A stretch of DNA of 64,000 nt. Origin: Farysia itapuensis. Its lineage: Eukaryota > Basidiomycota > Ustilaginomycetes > Ustilaginales > Ustilaginaceae. The notes beneath the pieces were generated by a model. The model saw only the letters and a list, made by a program, of their open reading frames with translations. It was not told where the DNA came from and ran no database searches. Position 1 is the first letter of the stretch. Each line of letters opens with the position of its first letter. The stretch covers positions 248,001 through 312,000 of the forward strand of contig JALBYC010000005.1 in the NCBI GenBank assembly GCA_023212645.1. The letters are read 5' to 3'. The translations under genes were made by a program, and so were the position numbers. Below are positions 21,501 to 31,093 of this stretch, piece by piece.

Positions 21501-23972
21501 CGTCGCTCGCGCACCGCTGGCGGCCTGCTTGCATGTGACACTGCCGCTTTCGACGGCGCGATGTTCGAAATGGGCTGGAAACCGATCTTCTCCAGCATCG
21601 CATTTGCCTTTTCCACGTTTCGGGACGAGTACATGGTCGAACGGGCCATTTCTGGAATCCGCCAGTGCGGCATCCTTGCGTCGGGCTTTGACATGATTGA
21701 AGTCTTCGACTTCATGGTGCATACTTTAGCGAGCGCTACTGGCCTTTTGGACAGTTCTGTCTCGCAGACCTTGACGAGCAATCCCACAGTAGAGGTGGAA
21801 GGCCAGCGTATCACTGTCAGCCCACTGTCGACGCGCTTCGGTGTGAACTTCAAGGGTCAACTGGCTGCTGTGGTGCTCTTCACCATCGCCAATGGCAATG
21901 TTGATGCTATCCGTACAGGCTGGGCTGATCTGTTCGAAATCTTTAAAAACCTGTTTGCTCACGGGATGCTCCCTTCATCCATGGTGCAGATGGAAGATTT
22001 GTCGGATGGTAGCGTACCCATCCCGCTCAAGCCAAAGAAGATTCCCGGTCCACCGCCGCAAGATCCACGAGCACAGGGCGGTGGATTGTTCAGTACGCTT
22101 TCATCCTATTTGCTGTCGCCTTACTCATCCAGCAGTGAGCCCGTACCATACGAGGCTTCGCCCCAGGATGTCGAAGCTACCCTCAGCTCGGTGGACTGCA
22201 TCACTTCGTGCAGGATCGAAGAGCTGTGGAACCAAGTTCAACACTTGTCCACCGAGTCTCATTTGTGTGCGGTGCACTATCTTCGATTCCAAATCGAGTC
22301 TCTCACAGTCGAGAAGGTGCTCTTCAGAGAGTCCATTAGCTGGAACACAGACGGCACCTCGACCCCCAACAGCACCAATCACCACAACGCAGCTCATGGC
22401 AACGCAGAACACGGCCCCAACGGCGCATCGTCTCGAGGGCTTCCGTTGCCATACGACCCTCGCGTCGCATTCCTGCTCGAACTGTTGACAGTCATAGTTA
22501 CCTCGTCCTCCCTCGAATTAATGTCGGAAACGTGGCCCTGGCTTTCGGAACATATCTGCGCAGTGCTCCGAAACGCCAAGTCCTACCACCAGATGACAAT
22601 CGAGCGTGAAGTCGCAGCTCTTCTCCGTATCATCGACGCCGTAGCTGCTGATGACGGTCTGCAGCCACTTCGAGATCAAATCTTCCTCGCTTTGGATCTG
22701 TTGCGCACTCTGCCTGTTGAGGTACGCATCTCGGGATCCAAGCAGCTCCTTGCTGGTCTGCATCGCATCATGGCAACAAAGTCCAATTTCGTCCGCTCTC
22801 AGACAGAATGGAGCCTCGTCTTTTCACTCATTGCTGATAACTCCAACATGCGGAATGCCGACTCAGCGCGGTTAGCTTTCCAAGTCACCAAGGCCGCTCT
22901 CATTGGTGCTGAAACGCAATCGGGTGACACACCTCGCGCTGACGGACAAGCTTCTGCATCTCGCTTGACGCCCGATAACTTTGATGCTGCTGTTGCGCAG
23001 TTGGTGGACTTTGCGAATGGAGCCGACACGGCCGCGTGGCGTAACGCTGTGCTGCGCGAGACAACTGCGCAGCGTCGCACTACGCTGACGGAGAAAAAGG
23101 AGGTGGCGGAAGCTGAAAAAGCGCAGCAAGAACGCGGGGTCGAGGCTGTCGTGCTGCTGGAAAAGCTCAAGTCTGACATCCCCCGACTCGTGACGGCCGA
23201 CTCTAGCTCTGGAGAAATGGATGCGGTGTGGAGCAAGTATTGGCTTGTATTGCTTGGTGGTCTTTCGAGACAGTGGGTCAACGCATTCGGCCCCGTTCGT
23301 AGTGCCGCTCTGCCACTGCTGCAACGAGCGTTGTTTTCGCCAGAGCTGCTTCCGCCATCGACAAGTGGACCGGCGGGTGGTGTCTCGTCAAATGCGGTAA
23401 TCAAGGTTGTGTTCACATCGACTCTGTTCCCACTGATGGAAGACTTGCTGAAACCGCAGATCTACCAGCTCGACCCTCCCTCGGCGGCCAATAAGAACGG
23501 GGGCATGCTCGAAGTGCGCATCCGAGCGTCAGCTCTGATATGCAAGACCTTCCTCCACCTCATGCCCTACCTCGCCCCAACAAACCACGCCGACACCGAG
23601 GCCGGCGCGAGCGAGTTCAAAACACTCTGGCTCGAGATCCTCGACTTGATGGACCGGATGATCAACTCCACCGGCGGCAACTCTGGACGACGAAACCCGC
23701 TGACGGAAGCCATCCCGGAGAATCTCAAAAACGTGCTGCTCGTAATGTCAACCTCGCACCTATTGTCGCCGCCGCCCAACAGCGCGAGCGCGGGGCAGGG
23801 ACAAGCGGTGCCGTTCGAGCAGGATCTTTTCAACGCGACTACGCACAGATTGCAGAGCTTCCTCCCCGGTCTCGTTCAGGAAGTCTTTGGCGCAACACCA
23901 CCACCACTACCTGCACCCACAGACGGACTGCAGGAAACATCCGAACCAACCGCGCCGGAATCTCGCACGTAA
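18558..23972 (+). CDS. GEA1: Gea/GBF1-type ARF guanine-nucleotide exchange factor with Sec7 domain
   Basis: 1804 residues from the ATG at 18558 (context ACATCATGG); the frame extends 20 codons further upstream without a better start. The N-terminal DCB-like region begins near residue 58 (HLVLSEISAVTSVIRKTTRW), the HUS-like region near residue 690 (LVDLYINYDCDIDCENMYEK), and the Sec7 domain covers about 785-970. The catalytic glutamate loop reads FRLPGESQQI, with Glu near residue 874, followed by FILAYSVIMLNTDLHN. The DYLGRPDN segment and GBF1-like arrangement support the Gea1/Gea2/GBF1 branch over Sec7/BIG. The protein activates ARF GTPases at the cis-Golgi for COPI coat recruitment and is the typical brefeldin A target. 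Long Ser/Asp-rich inserts occur around residues 390-490. Confidence 0.93.
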   Translation: MVGSVRASTSGSVNASRSATPSGHRRSAHIASTMDTPSRSNSLQTSLAAAHQSARPRLQSHGLHLVLSEISAVTSVIRKTTRWTASTTAALSAVTSYSYSSASLAPASDTAAPTIATTKPGPNGPVLRPSMGLRHMSKAKDSDASASARLGFSFSTAAGKTEDPVGLLSGFSVLKAQLRDCSNFATFPLPMLLSPFLRVILSARTSAPITSAALQAVHKFLVCGLIHTAAPGAQLAIAEIAHATSHCRFEASEATTDELVLVRILAVMRDLICDSVDASVPFHDAEDGAYPRPHGLADSLGDDSICEMMETGLSMCCQTRLSEVLRRTAEQSVTAMLRALFGRLSSIPTTVDEFYSSRPGVPDQEPEHATLAADPVGDDAEVDEKRLRRMTLPDPTSNAFPAAAVQALMELKQIGEEEDQEDAPGTPPVQSEVAVEKDQSAPMPDEAAQGDDTDNPARVSDEAVLSAELPETVIETETDSQQTTAFAPLDVEPYGLPAVREVFRVVISLLDPANLQHTDTMRRLGISMLISIFETAGKSIGRFPSLRALVQDSACKYLFILAKSENTLMLSLSLRCISALFENMRAHLKLQHEHFVGFLLDRLAPTFPLPLEPWSERTFDSVAKRTLATDSIGRAGTPDSSVPAAPPAPPLPKTSDRAPATGEARELLLEALSLLFRNFDSERPSEYLVDLYINYDCDIDCENMYEKVVSFLCRSIHAAHPQHSMHQDSLQLFALDALLSFVSALSDRQDQLSGPASLSLPGDLSFETLSQQKGKKAAILAGAARFNAKPKDGLTYLEQEGLLDYGDPSLSREQRVAKFLKDCPRLDKKLLGDYLGRPDNVKALAAFIGLFDFKQKPIADALREMLESFRLPGESQQIERITQTFATTYFAAQPEGIATEDAVFILAYSVIMLNTDLHNPQNKRRMTVDDYRKNLRGVNDGRDFDPELTGAIYESIRKREIVMPEEHIGQLGFEYAWKELLRRSRTAGGLLACDTAAFDGAMFEMGWKPIFSSIAFAFSTFRDEYMVERAISGIRQCGILASGFDMIEVFDFMVHTLASATGLLDSSVSQTLTSNPTVEVEGQRITVSPLSTRFGVNFKGQLAAVVLFTIANGNVDAIRTGWADLFEIFKNLFAHGMLPSSMVQMEDLSDGSVPIPLKPKKIPGPPPQDPRAQGGGLFSTLSSYLLSPYSSSSEPVPYEASPQDVEATLSSVDCITSCRIEELWNQVQHLSTESHLCAVHYLRFQIESLTVEKVLFRESISWNTDGTSTPNSTNHHNAAHGNAEHGPNGASSRGLPLPYDPRVAFLLELLTVIVTSSSLELMSETWPWLSEHICAVLRNAKSYHQMTIEREVAALLRIIDAVAADDGLQPLRDQIFLALDLLRTLPVEVRISGSKQLLAGLHRIMATKSNFVRSQTEWSLVFSLIADNSNMRNADSARLAFQVTKAALIGAETQSGDTPRADGQASASRLTPDNFDAAVAQLVDFANGADTAAWRNAVLRETTAQRRTTLTEKKEVAEAEKAQQERGVEAVVLLEKLKSDIPRLVTADSSSGEMDAVWSKYWLVLLGGLSRQWVNAFGPVRSAALPLLQRALFSPELLPPSTSGPAGGVSSNAVIKVVFTSTLFPLMEDLLKPQIYQLDPPSAANKNGGMLEVRIRASALICKTFLHLMPYLAPTNHADTEAGASEFKTLWLEILDLMDRMINSTGGNSGRRNPLTEAIPENLKNVLLVMSTSHLLSPPPNSASAGQGQAVPFEQDLFNATTHRLQSFLPGLVQEVFGATPPPLPAPTDGLQETSEPTAPESRT

Positions 23973-24054
23973 ACGCATGCTGTTCAAGTGAAGTATCAAA
24001 GGAGGTATATTACCGCATCTGGTGCTGTGTACCGCTTGTGAGTAGGGTCTGTGC

Positions 24055-26208
24055 TTACTCGGATGCAGCTCCGTCCGAGTCGGCTCCAGGAAGCGGAGGT
24101 GAGGGCGAAGACGCTTTCCCAGAAGGTGGGTCTACACCCTTTGCCGTCCAGAAATCGTACTTGACGCGCGACGAGAGTCGTGCTCCCGATGGCGTCGTCG
24201 TCGTCTTGCCCTCGCCTGCTGAGCCGTTTGGCAGGCGGGGGGACGATTTGGCACTGCTGCTCGCACGTGAAATCGTCGGTAATTGCACATCATGGTCGTC
24301 GTCGTCATCACTATCCTCGTCTTCCGATACGAAGTTGGACGGCGCCGAGTGTGACAGCTCCTCCAGATCCGACTGCGACATATCCAGGCCGGAAAGACGA
24401 GCTCGCTTGCGCGCCGATGGCACTGTATCACCATTGCCGTGTCTTTGCGCTGCAGCTGCTCGTGGTAACTTGCTCTTCTTGCTGAGACGACTTGCGCTAT
24501 ACCTTGAATCTTCATCGCCCGAAGATGCGGGTTCGCTGGCTTTGGTACCGTTTTGATCAACCGGGATGTCGCGTGTCCGCTTTTTGGCGAGCGCCGAAGC
24601 TCCACGAATTGTCAATTGCGGAGGACCGGGATCGTTCGCTTTTGCCTTGGCTGTTCCACTAATTGAGACTACTCCACTACCTTTGTGCGAAGGATCTGTC
24701 GATGACGGTTTCTTTGAACGCTGCGCAGCATCCTTTCGAAGGGCTTGCGGGCCGGATGGGGCAGCCGGTGGTGGGCTTCTGGGGGCTGGAGGCCTTCCCA
24801 ACTTGAACTGCAGCGATCCAGAATGATAGAGTGCTTCCATCTCTTTCCTCTGATTGACGACCGGATTGGATATGCCGAGGATGGTTCCGAGAAGACTGTT
24901 TGGGTCCTTGTCTTCCTTTCCAGAGTCATAGCGCGAATCTCGCAACAATGCACGCCTAGCCTCTTCATCAGAATCAGAGTCAGAGTCGACTGAGAAACGT
25001 TGATGCTTGCCGCCTCGCTTGTTGCTGCTCGGCTTGTCGACTGCTCGACTCCAACCACTTCCACCCGCACCTGCTTCGTTGGCTTGCTGACAGATAGCCG
25101 CAGTGAGAATGTCAAATGCTCCGGCCAGAGTTGAGCGCACCTGAATGATACCGAATGATCCCTTGGAGATGTCGTTTGTCGGGTCATGCGGGTCTTCTAT
25201 GCTGAGCATGAACGGCCTTCGTTCATCTTTCCAGCCTCGTCTAGCTTTGCTGAAGTAGCCGCCTTGGCCTCGAATCGAAATGCCGCAGTTGTCATAGCCA
25301 AAGTTTTTGCCATATAGCTCCAGAATTTCGAGGAGCATGACCCCCATGTTACGACCAGCATCAATCTCTCCCCTTTGCACTTTGGGATGAAGCTGCAAGA
25401 AGCTGATGACCATGATGATGACACTGTAGCTGCCCAGACCGCCGGAAAAGACCTCGCTCATGCCTCGTTGCATCAGCAGGTGCTTGATGACCATGATAAT
25501 TGGGCGAATGTGGGGCCACTTTCGAAGCCAGGAGTTGACATACTTGGCGGCTGCTAGACCATTGGTCTGATTGATCGAGATGTCCACTTTCAACCTTGCA
25601 TACGTTGTGACGAACTTGATGATGGGCACTTTGGCTCGGGCTATAACCTGCACGTTGGTGGCGAGATTGTGACGTCGTAGACAGGCCGCCATTGTGCGCA
25701 AGGCTCCCTCTCTTCGGCTGTTTTCCATTGTTGGACTGACGACGACAAGGTCGAGATCGCCTTGTGGGAGATACAGCTTGGTCTCCTGACTGCCAAACGG
25801 ATGAACGTCGGCGTCATGCCACTGAGACTTGATGGCACGACGAATCATTTCGATGACCATACATCGCGTCTCGTGCTCAGCATGTGTTGGTGCAAGCCAG
25901 GCATCAAATGCCATGAGCTCTCGATGCAAAGCCTCTGCGCCATTTCTACACCTTGACCAGTCCACGTCGGCAGACCAAGGTGTTCGACGTGATCTGGCCA
26001 TCTCCCTCTCCTTTTTGCTGCGACCATCGTCAGCTCTCTCTTCGGCTTTGCGTTTTTTGCTCTGCCCAGCTGTTGACGTCTCTGCTTCTGCATCACTTCC
26101 GACATATGAATCGAGTCCAGTGTTGTTTCCCGCTTGTTCTTCGCCATCGAAGTTGAAGGCAATGAAATCTTCGGCGCCAAAGGCTTTCCCGGCCATTTTG
26201 GCAGGCAT
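24055..26208 (-). CDS. TRF4: Non-canonical poly(A) polymerase of the Trf4/Cid14/PAPD5 type
   Basis: A 717-residue protein. Residues about 80-400 form the nucleotidyltransferase and PAP-associated domains. The active site is complete: Gly139-Ser140, Asp151 and Asp153 (GDLDLVVVS), and Asp209 (ARLKVDISI). The PAP-associated segment is seen in FSGGLGSYSVIIMVISFLQ and YDNCGISIRGQGGYF. Trf4-type enzymes are the polymerase of the nuclear TRAMP complex, adding short A tails to aberrant or precursor RNAs for exosome decay. The N-terminal 70 residues are Lys/Arg-rich and may carry nuclear localisation signals. The C-terminal 300 residues are low-complexity. It is divergent from PRP5, with 265 bp between start codons. 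Confidence 0.94.
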   Translation of the reverse strand: MPAKMAGKAFGAEDFIAFNFDGEEQAGNNTGLDSYVGSDAEAETSTAGQSKKRKAEERADDGRSKKEREMARSRRTPWSADVDWSRCRNGAEALHRELMAFDAWLAPTHAEHETRCMVIEMIRRAIKSQWHDADVHPFGSQETKLYLPQGDLDLVVVSPTMENSRREGALRTMAACLRRHNLATNVQVIARAKVPIIKFVTTYARLKVDISINQTNGLAAAKYVNSWLRKWPHIRPIIMVIKHLLMQRGMSEVFSGGLGSYSVIIMVISFLQLHPKVQRGEIDAGRNMGVMLLEILELYGKNFGYDNCGISIRGQGGYFSKARRGWKDERRPFMLSIEDPHDPTNDISKGSFGIIQVRSTLAGAFDILTAAICQQANEAGAGGSGWSRAVDKPSSNKRGGKHQRFSVDSDSDSDEEARRALLRDSRYDSGKEDKDPNSLLGTILGISNPVVNQRKEMEALYHSGSLQFKLGRPPAPRSPPPAAPSGPQALRKDAAQRSKKPSSTDPSHKGSGVVSISGTAKAKANDPGPPQLTIRGASALAKKRTRDIPVDQNGTKASEPASSGDEDSRYSASRLSKKSKLPRAAAAQRHGNGDTVPSARKRARLSGLDMSQSDLEELSHSAPSNFVSEDEDSDDDDDHDVQLPTISRASSSAKSSPRLPNGSAGEGKTTTTPSGARLSSRVKYDFWTAKGVDPPSGKASSPSPPLPGADSDGAASE

Positions 26209-26473
26209 GGCCGATTTGTCTTGTGGGAAGATTGTCTAGCGTCTCGGGGACATGTGTGAGCCCTCTCTGCTCCTGATGATGACGAGCTAAACCACGGACG
26301 TCCTGTGTATCGTGAGAGAGACAAAATCTTCTTAAACGTCGAAAGGAAAGAAAAAAATCCAAAAAAAAGTGTTCGTTCAAAATTACGCATTTTCCTTTTC
26401 TCCACTCACGCGCTCACATTCGCTATTCGCAGGCTGGCTTAGCCGCAATCCCTCCAACAGTCCCCACACAGCC

Positions 26474-29400
26474 ATGGGCAGCTACGACAGAGCGGAAGGC
26501 GGAGACCGCGCTTCGAGCACGTATGCTCGATCTCGTAACAGTAAGCTTGATCCGTCATCATCGTATCATAGAAGTCATAACTCTGAGCCGAGCCGACGAC
26601 GATCCCGTTCTCCTCCCCCTCATGCCCACTCGCGCGACTACCATCGTGATCAGGATCGAGACAGGCATTACCGTGATACGTACCACGAGAGAGATCGAAA
26701 AGAGTCATCATGGCAGGACAGTCGCAGTCGATCCGACCGCCGCAGATGGGATGAGGAGGCCCCGACTCCCACAGCCTCACAGCTCAAGTCACCTCACCGG
26801 TCAGACACGCTAAAGATTGGTACGTCTGCTGCTATAGCGAGTGGTGCAACCCCCTCACGACCTGTTCACGCTACCGAAAATGGTCAAGCTCCCTCCACGG
26901 CTGCAAATGGTGCACAAAAAGCTGCGGGCTCTTCCGCCGACGATCAGGCCAAACTGGCGAAAAAGGCCCGTTTAGAGGCATGGAGGAAAGAGCAGGCAGT
27001 CAAAAAGGCCTTGGAAGAAGCCAAACAAAAAGCTCAAGGCATTGGCGAAGCAGTGTTCGCGTCTGACCATAAGGGAGCTGGAACCGCAGCTAGCATTCCA
27101 CCAGCAAAGTCGACGTTGATCAATGCGACTGGTCTACGCGGCATGGCGTTACGGCAGGACTTTACCAAGAGCAAAGCAGGTTCCACCAATATGATGGACG
27201 ACATCGCGGATCAGCCGGCTAGAAAGAAGATGAACCCATTCCATGATCTACCCCCCTTGGACCCGACTGTACACCAGGGTACAAAGGTAGGCCCCAACCT
27301 CGATCTCGGCGATGACGACGAGGATACCCCTGGACCTGCTGCAAATCCACCGATGGAGGTAGATGATGAAGAGGAGGATCCTCTCGATGCTTTCATGTCC
27401 GCCGTCAAGACCACAGTTGCCAAGGTAGACGAGCAAGATCGAAAGAGGGCAGGCACTGGCCCGAGTCAAGCACGAGCTGTAATCCTCGGAGATGACGAGA
27501 GCGGAGCCGAAGATGCAGATGACGCAGAGTTAGACGAACTGGATCGAGTTGGGGTCGCAACAGAAGACCTACTCGCAATGGCAGCTAAAAAGATCAAAAA
27601 GAAGGACCTACCGACAGTCGATCACGCTTCGCTCGACTACGAGCCATTCCAAAAAGTCTTCTATCATCCGCCCGCCGAAGTCGAGGCAATCACGCCCGAG
27701 CTCGCTGACCAACTTCGCCTGGAGATGGGCGGCATCGTCGTACGTGGTAAGGACTGCCCGAATCCGCTAAGCAAATGGTCACACTGCGGTCTACCCGCAA
27801 GCTGTCTCGACGTCATCAAGCGACTCGGTTACGCCGCGCCTACTCCCATCCAGAGCCAGGCCATTCCGACCATCATGTCTGGTCGCGACATTATCGGTGT
27901 CGCCAAGACTGGCTCCGGTAAGACGATGGCCTTTCTCCTGCCCATGTTCCGCCATATCAAGGACCAGCGTCCCGTCGAATCCATGGAGGGTCCAATTGCC
28001 ATCATCATGACCCCCACGCGGGAACTTGCGGTTCAGATTTACCGCGAAATGCGGCCTTTTATTCGAGCACTCGGTCTTCGTGCAGCATGCGTGTATGGCG
28101 GTGCTCCCATCTCCGAGCAGATTGCCGAGATGAAGAAGACCGCTGACATCGTTGTGGCCACGCCTGGTCGCCTCATCGACCTCTTGACCGCCAATTCGGG
28201 TAGAGTCACCAATCTTCGTCGAGTCACCTACCTAGTTCTGGACGAGGCCGACCGCATGTTTGACATGGGCTTCGAGCCTCAAGTCATGAAGATTGTCAAC
28301 AATGTGCGCCCTGATCGACAAACGGTCCTCTTCTCGGCCACTTTTCCCAAGCAGATGGAATCCTTAGCGCGCAAGGTTTTGAAAAACAGACCAGTCGAGA
28401 TTACTGTGGGAGGTCGCAGTGTCGTCGCAGCTGAGATCGAGCAGATCGTTGAAGTCAGGCCAGAGGCGTCGAAGTTCAACCGTCTGTTGGAAATCCTTGG
28501 CGATCTGTACAACCGGGAGAAAGACGCAAGAACTCTCATCTTTGTCGACCGACAAGAGGCTGCCGACGACTTGCTCAACAATCTCATCCGCAAGGGGTAC
28601 GTCACCATGTCTCTACACGGTGGCAAAGACCAAGTAGACCGGGACGAGACGATTCAAGACTTCAAGGCTGGCAACGTTCCGATTGTCACTGCAACTTCAG
28701 TGGCGGCCAGAGGCTTGGATGTCAAACAGTTGAAGCTAGTGATTAATTACGACGTCCCAAACCACATGGAAGATTACGTACATCGTGCCGGGAGAACAGG
28801 TCGCGCCGGGCAAAAGGGCACCTGTATCACCTTTATTACCCCCGAGCAAGAGCGTTACGCGCGCGACATCATCGCTGCTCTGAAAGCTAGCAAGGCTTCA
28901 GTGCCCGCTGAGCTAGAATCGATGGCCGAGTCGTTCAAGGACAAGCTCGCGGCTGGAAAAGCCAAGGCGGCCGGATCGGGCTTTGGCGGTCGAGGCCTGG
29001 AACAACTCGAGACCGACCGTGAAAAGGCACTCAAAGCACAAAGGTCAGCGTATGGTGAGACAGAAGAGGACGGCAAGACTGTCAACGCGGACAACGACGA
29101 AGGCAAGGGAGCATCGTCTGTCTCAGACGACAAACTGACTAGACTGCAGAGCATGAAGATTGAAATCATGCAAGGTGCAGCGCCAGAGGCAGTGCGGGAG
29201 AACAGAACGGCTGCGCCAGCCAAAGTCGGCAACAGTGCGGTGTCGGCAAGCAGGGAAGATCAGGAGCAGGATGCCAAGGAAGCTGGTCAACTCAAAGCGC
29301 AAGAGTCTGCGCTCGAGGCAGCCAAGGCACATGGAGCGGATACCACCAAGCTCGCCGCTGTGCTGGAGAACATCCGTCGACAAGGCAACTTACGACGTGC

Positions 29401-29779
29401 AGGGTCCAAGACTACGGAAGCGGATCTGCTACGAGAACGCAAGGCGCGGGATCCAGACGCCACCGACTACCACGCCATTGTGCCGATCAACGACTTCCCG
29501 CAACGCGCGCGATGGCGCGTCACCAACAAGGAGACCATGCGACTCCTGATTGAATCCACAGGCGCCTCCATCACCAACAAGGGCGTGTTTTACAAAGAAG
29601 GCGTCGAACCCGAGCCTGGCGAACCGCCAAAACTGCAGCTGCTCATTGAATCCAACAACAAAGCCATGGTGGAAGACGCAGTGCGCGAGATTCAACGCTT
29701 GCTCGTCGAAGCTACGCAAGCAGCGCTCGAAGCCGAATCACGCAATCCAGGCACAACAGGCAGATACTCTGTCGTGTAG
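26474..29779 (+). CDS. PRP5: DEAD-box RNA helicase Prp5 (DDX46 type)
   Basis: 1101 residues from the ATG at 26474 (context CAGCCATGG); upstream in-frame sequence looks like leader. Residues 1-100 are Arg/Ser/Asp/His-rich, as in DDX46. The helicase core shows the Q motif (AAPTPIQSQAIPTI), motif I AKTGSGKT near residue 477, DEAD at 590-593, SAT in VLFSATFPKQ, and motif VI HRAGRTGRAG near 770. The C-terminal region includes the Prp5-type segment DYHAIVPINDFPQRARWRVT and the following NKETMRLLIESTGASITNKG. Prp5 uses ATP to remodel U2 snRNP and proof-read the branch-site pairing during prespliceosome assembly. Fungal Prp5 proteins in this group are about this length. Confidence 0.94.
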   Translation: MGSYDRAEGGDRASSTYARSRNSKLDPSSSYHRSHNSEPSRRRSRSPPPHAHSRDYHRDQDRDRHYRDTYHERDRKESSWQDSRSRSDRRRWDEEAPTPTASQLKSPHRSDTLKIGTSAAIASGATPSRPVHATENGQAPSTAANGAQKAAGSSADDQAKLAKKARLEAWRKEQAVKKALEEAKQKAQGIGEAVFASDHKGAGTAASIPPAKSTLINATGLRGMALRQDFTKSKAGSTNMMDDIADQPARKKMNPFHDLPPLDPTVHQGTKVGPNLDLGDDDEDTPGPAANPPMEVDDEEEDPLDAFMSAVKTTVAKVDEQDRKRAGTGPSQARAVILGDDESGAEDADDAELDELDRVGVATEDLLAMAAKKIKKKDLPTVDHASLDYEPFQKVFYHPPAEVEAITPELADQLRLEMGGIVVRGKDCPNPLSKWSHCGLPASCLDVIKRLGYAAPTPIQSQAIPTIMSGRDIIGVAKTGSGKTMAFLLPMFRHIKDQRPVESMEGPIAIIMTPTRELAVQIYREMRPFIRALGLRAACVYGGAPISEQIAEMKKTADIVVATPGRLIDLLTANSGRVTNLRRVTYLVLDEADRMFDMGFEPQVMKIVNNVRPDRQTVLFSATFPKQMESLARKVLKNRPVEITVGGRSVVAAEIEQIVEVRPEASKFNRLLEILGDLYNREKDARTLIFVDRQEAADDLLNNLIRKGYVTMSLHGGKDQVDRDETIQDFKAGNVPIVTATSVAARGLDVKQLKLVINYDVPNHMEDYVHRAGRTGRAGQKGTCITFITPEQERYARDIIAALKASKASVPAELESMAESFKDKLAAGKAKAAGSGFGGRGLEQLETDREKALKAQRSAYGETEEDGKTVNADNDEGKGASSVSDDKLTRLQSMKIEIMQGAAPEAVRENRTAAPAKVGNSAVSASREDQEQDAKEAGQLKAQESALEAAKAHGADTTKLAAVLENIRRQGNLRRAGSKTTEADLLRERKARDPDATDYHAIVPINDFPQRARWRVTNKETMRLLIESTGASITNKGVFYKEGVEPEPGEPPKLQLLIESNNKAMVEDAVREIQRLLVEATQAALEAESRNPGTTGRYSVV

Positions 29780-29881
29780 GCATTCCTTCGCACTCACATA
29801 AACGGGCAAGAGATTTCAATTTTGTACCAAGAAGCAATGCGTGCACCGCACGCAACTGACTTAGAGCAGAAGTAACAGAGG

Positions 29882-30742
29882 TTAGTTCGGAGTGGAAGGC
29901 GGTACTATTGCGTCATTGGGATCGACCACGCCCTTAGGCTTTGCTTTGGCGAGCTCGGGGTTGAGCGTAAAGCCATCATCGGCCGAGGAAGCCATGCAGA
30001 ATCGCACGAGGTCGAATGGCGGTTCGTCGTTCCAGTCCTGCACAATGTGCAGCGGGCAGTCGGCGCGCACGGCGAGGGTGAGCTTATTCTCGCAGTAGTC
30101 CTGGAATTCGTGGATCGCCTTTTGCAGGTCCTGAGTGTCGGCTTCGGGCGAGGTGTCGACGTTTTGACGTTTGTGAAAGGGAGGTGTGGCGAGTTTTGAT
30201 GCGCCAGCATGCGGGTGGTGAATGTGCTGCTGTGACGGGATGGTGGTGGTGGTGTTGTCGGGGAGGGCGTCGCATCGTTGACAGGTGGGAAGCGCGCGAT
30301 GGCACGACACGTGCGCTGTACTGCTAAAAGCTACGAGCGTGTTACACCATGCGATTGGTTTGTTCTTATGGCGCGGGTGGTAGAGTACGACGACTGAGTC
30401 GCCTGTTCCGATCATGCGCTCGACAGCGCCGCCATTATCCGGCGTGATTGCACCAGCCGTTGTTGGCGGTTGGGGAGAATTGAGGCCCAGTCTTCGCGAT
30501 AGTGGATCTGGCGCTTTCCCGCCGAGACAGTAGGTAAAGTCACGCAGGGCGAACCAGCCAAAGCTGTCAGACTGCGCCTTTCCCGCGAGCAACTCTTTGA
30601 TCCTCTCGCCAGAATCCGCAGGCGATGGTGGTCCCACCCCCAACGTAGGCCGCACGCACGTCGCTACGAACAACGCCCCCAGTACCAACACCGCTCGGAG
30701 CATACTCGCGGCAAAGCCGCGCTTCCAGCTTGCTGAAATCAT
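29882..30742 (-). CDS. Predicted secreted cysteine-containing protein, function unknown
   Basis: A 286-residue frame. The N-terminus has a basic stretch and a hydrophobic core (LRAVLVLGALFVATC, about residues 15-29) that reads as a signal peptide, with cleavage plausible near TLG-VG at 35-36. An alternative start at residue 14 also leaves a signal peptide. After it there are eight cysteines (72, 133, 147, 154, 157, 217, 229, 249), an even number consistent with disulfides. A Lys-Arg pair at 191-192 could be a Kex2-type processing site after a His/Pro/Thr-rich linker. I recognise no family. In a smut-type fungus such a protein is a candidate effector or cell-surface protein, but this is inference. 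Confidence 0.68.
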   Translation of the reverse strand: MISASWKRGFAASMLRAVLVLGALFVATCVRPTLGVGPPSPADSGERIKELLAGKAQSDSFGWFALRDFTYCLGGKAPDPLSRRLGLNSPQPPTTAGAITPDNGGAVERMIGTGDSVVVLYHPRHKNKPIAWCNTLVAFSSTAHVSCHRALPTCQRCDALPDNTTTTIPSQQHIHHPHAGASKLATPPFHKRQNVDTSPEADTQDLQKAIHEFQDYCENKLTLAVRADCPLHIVQDWNDEPPFDLVRFCMASSADDGFTLNPELAKAKPKGVVDPNDAIVPPSTPN

Positions 30743-31093
30743 AGCTGCAAACGTGTTGGCGAAGAAGAAAGCGGACAGACGACAGTGTCCACCCCGTCGT
30801 CTTCTTCATACGCAGAGCAAGGAACCAGCCAAGCGTTGCCACGGATTTAACCCCTTACCCCTCCCACATGACTGCCACCTTACCCGAAATGAAACACTTC
30901 GTACTTACACCAAGCGACATGAAATACGCGCAATATGTTTCCACACTACACTCATCACATGAAGGAGCCCGCCCAAAAAAGAATGCTGGAAGATATCGCA
31001 TTAAGTGTGCGGAAAGGAGATGGTACAACGGGGAGGGAGACAGGATTCGGAATAAGATAAACCTCCGCGATGGGCGAAGAAAGTGGGGGCAAT
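30743..31093. other. Intergenic region upstream of the secreted-protein gene
   Basis: 351 bp between two minus-strand genes, holding the promoter of the secreted-protein gene and the 3' UTR of SDH1. Short overlapping frames exist on both strands, but none has recognisable content. No RNA gene or repeat is seen. Confidence 0.5.
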
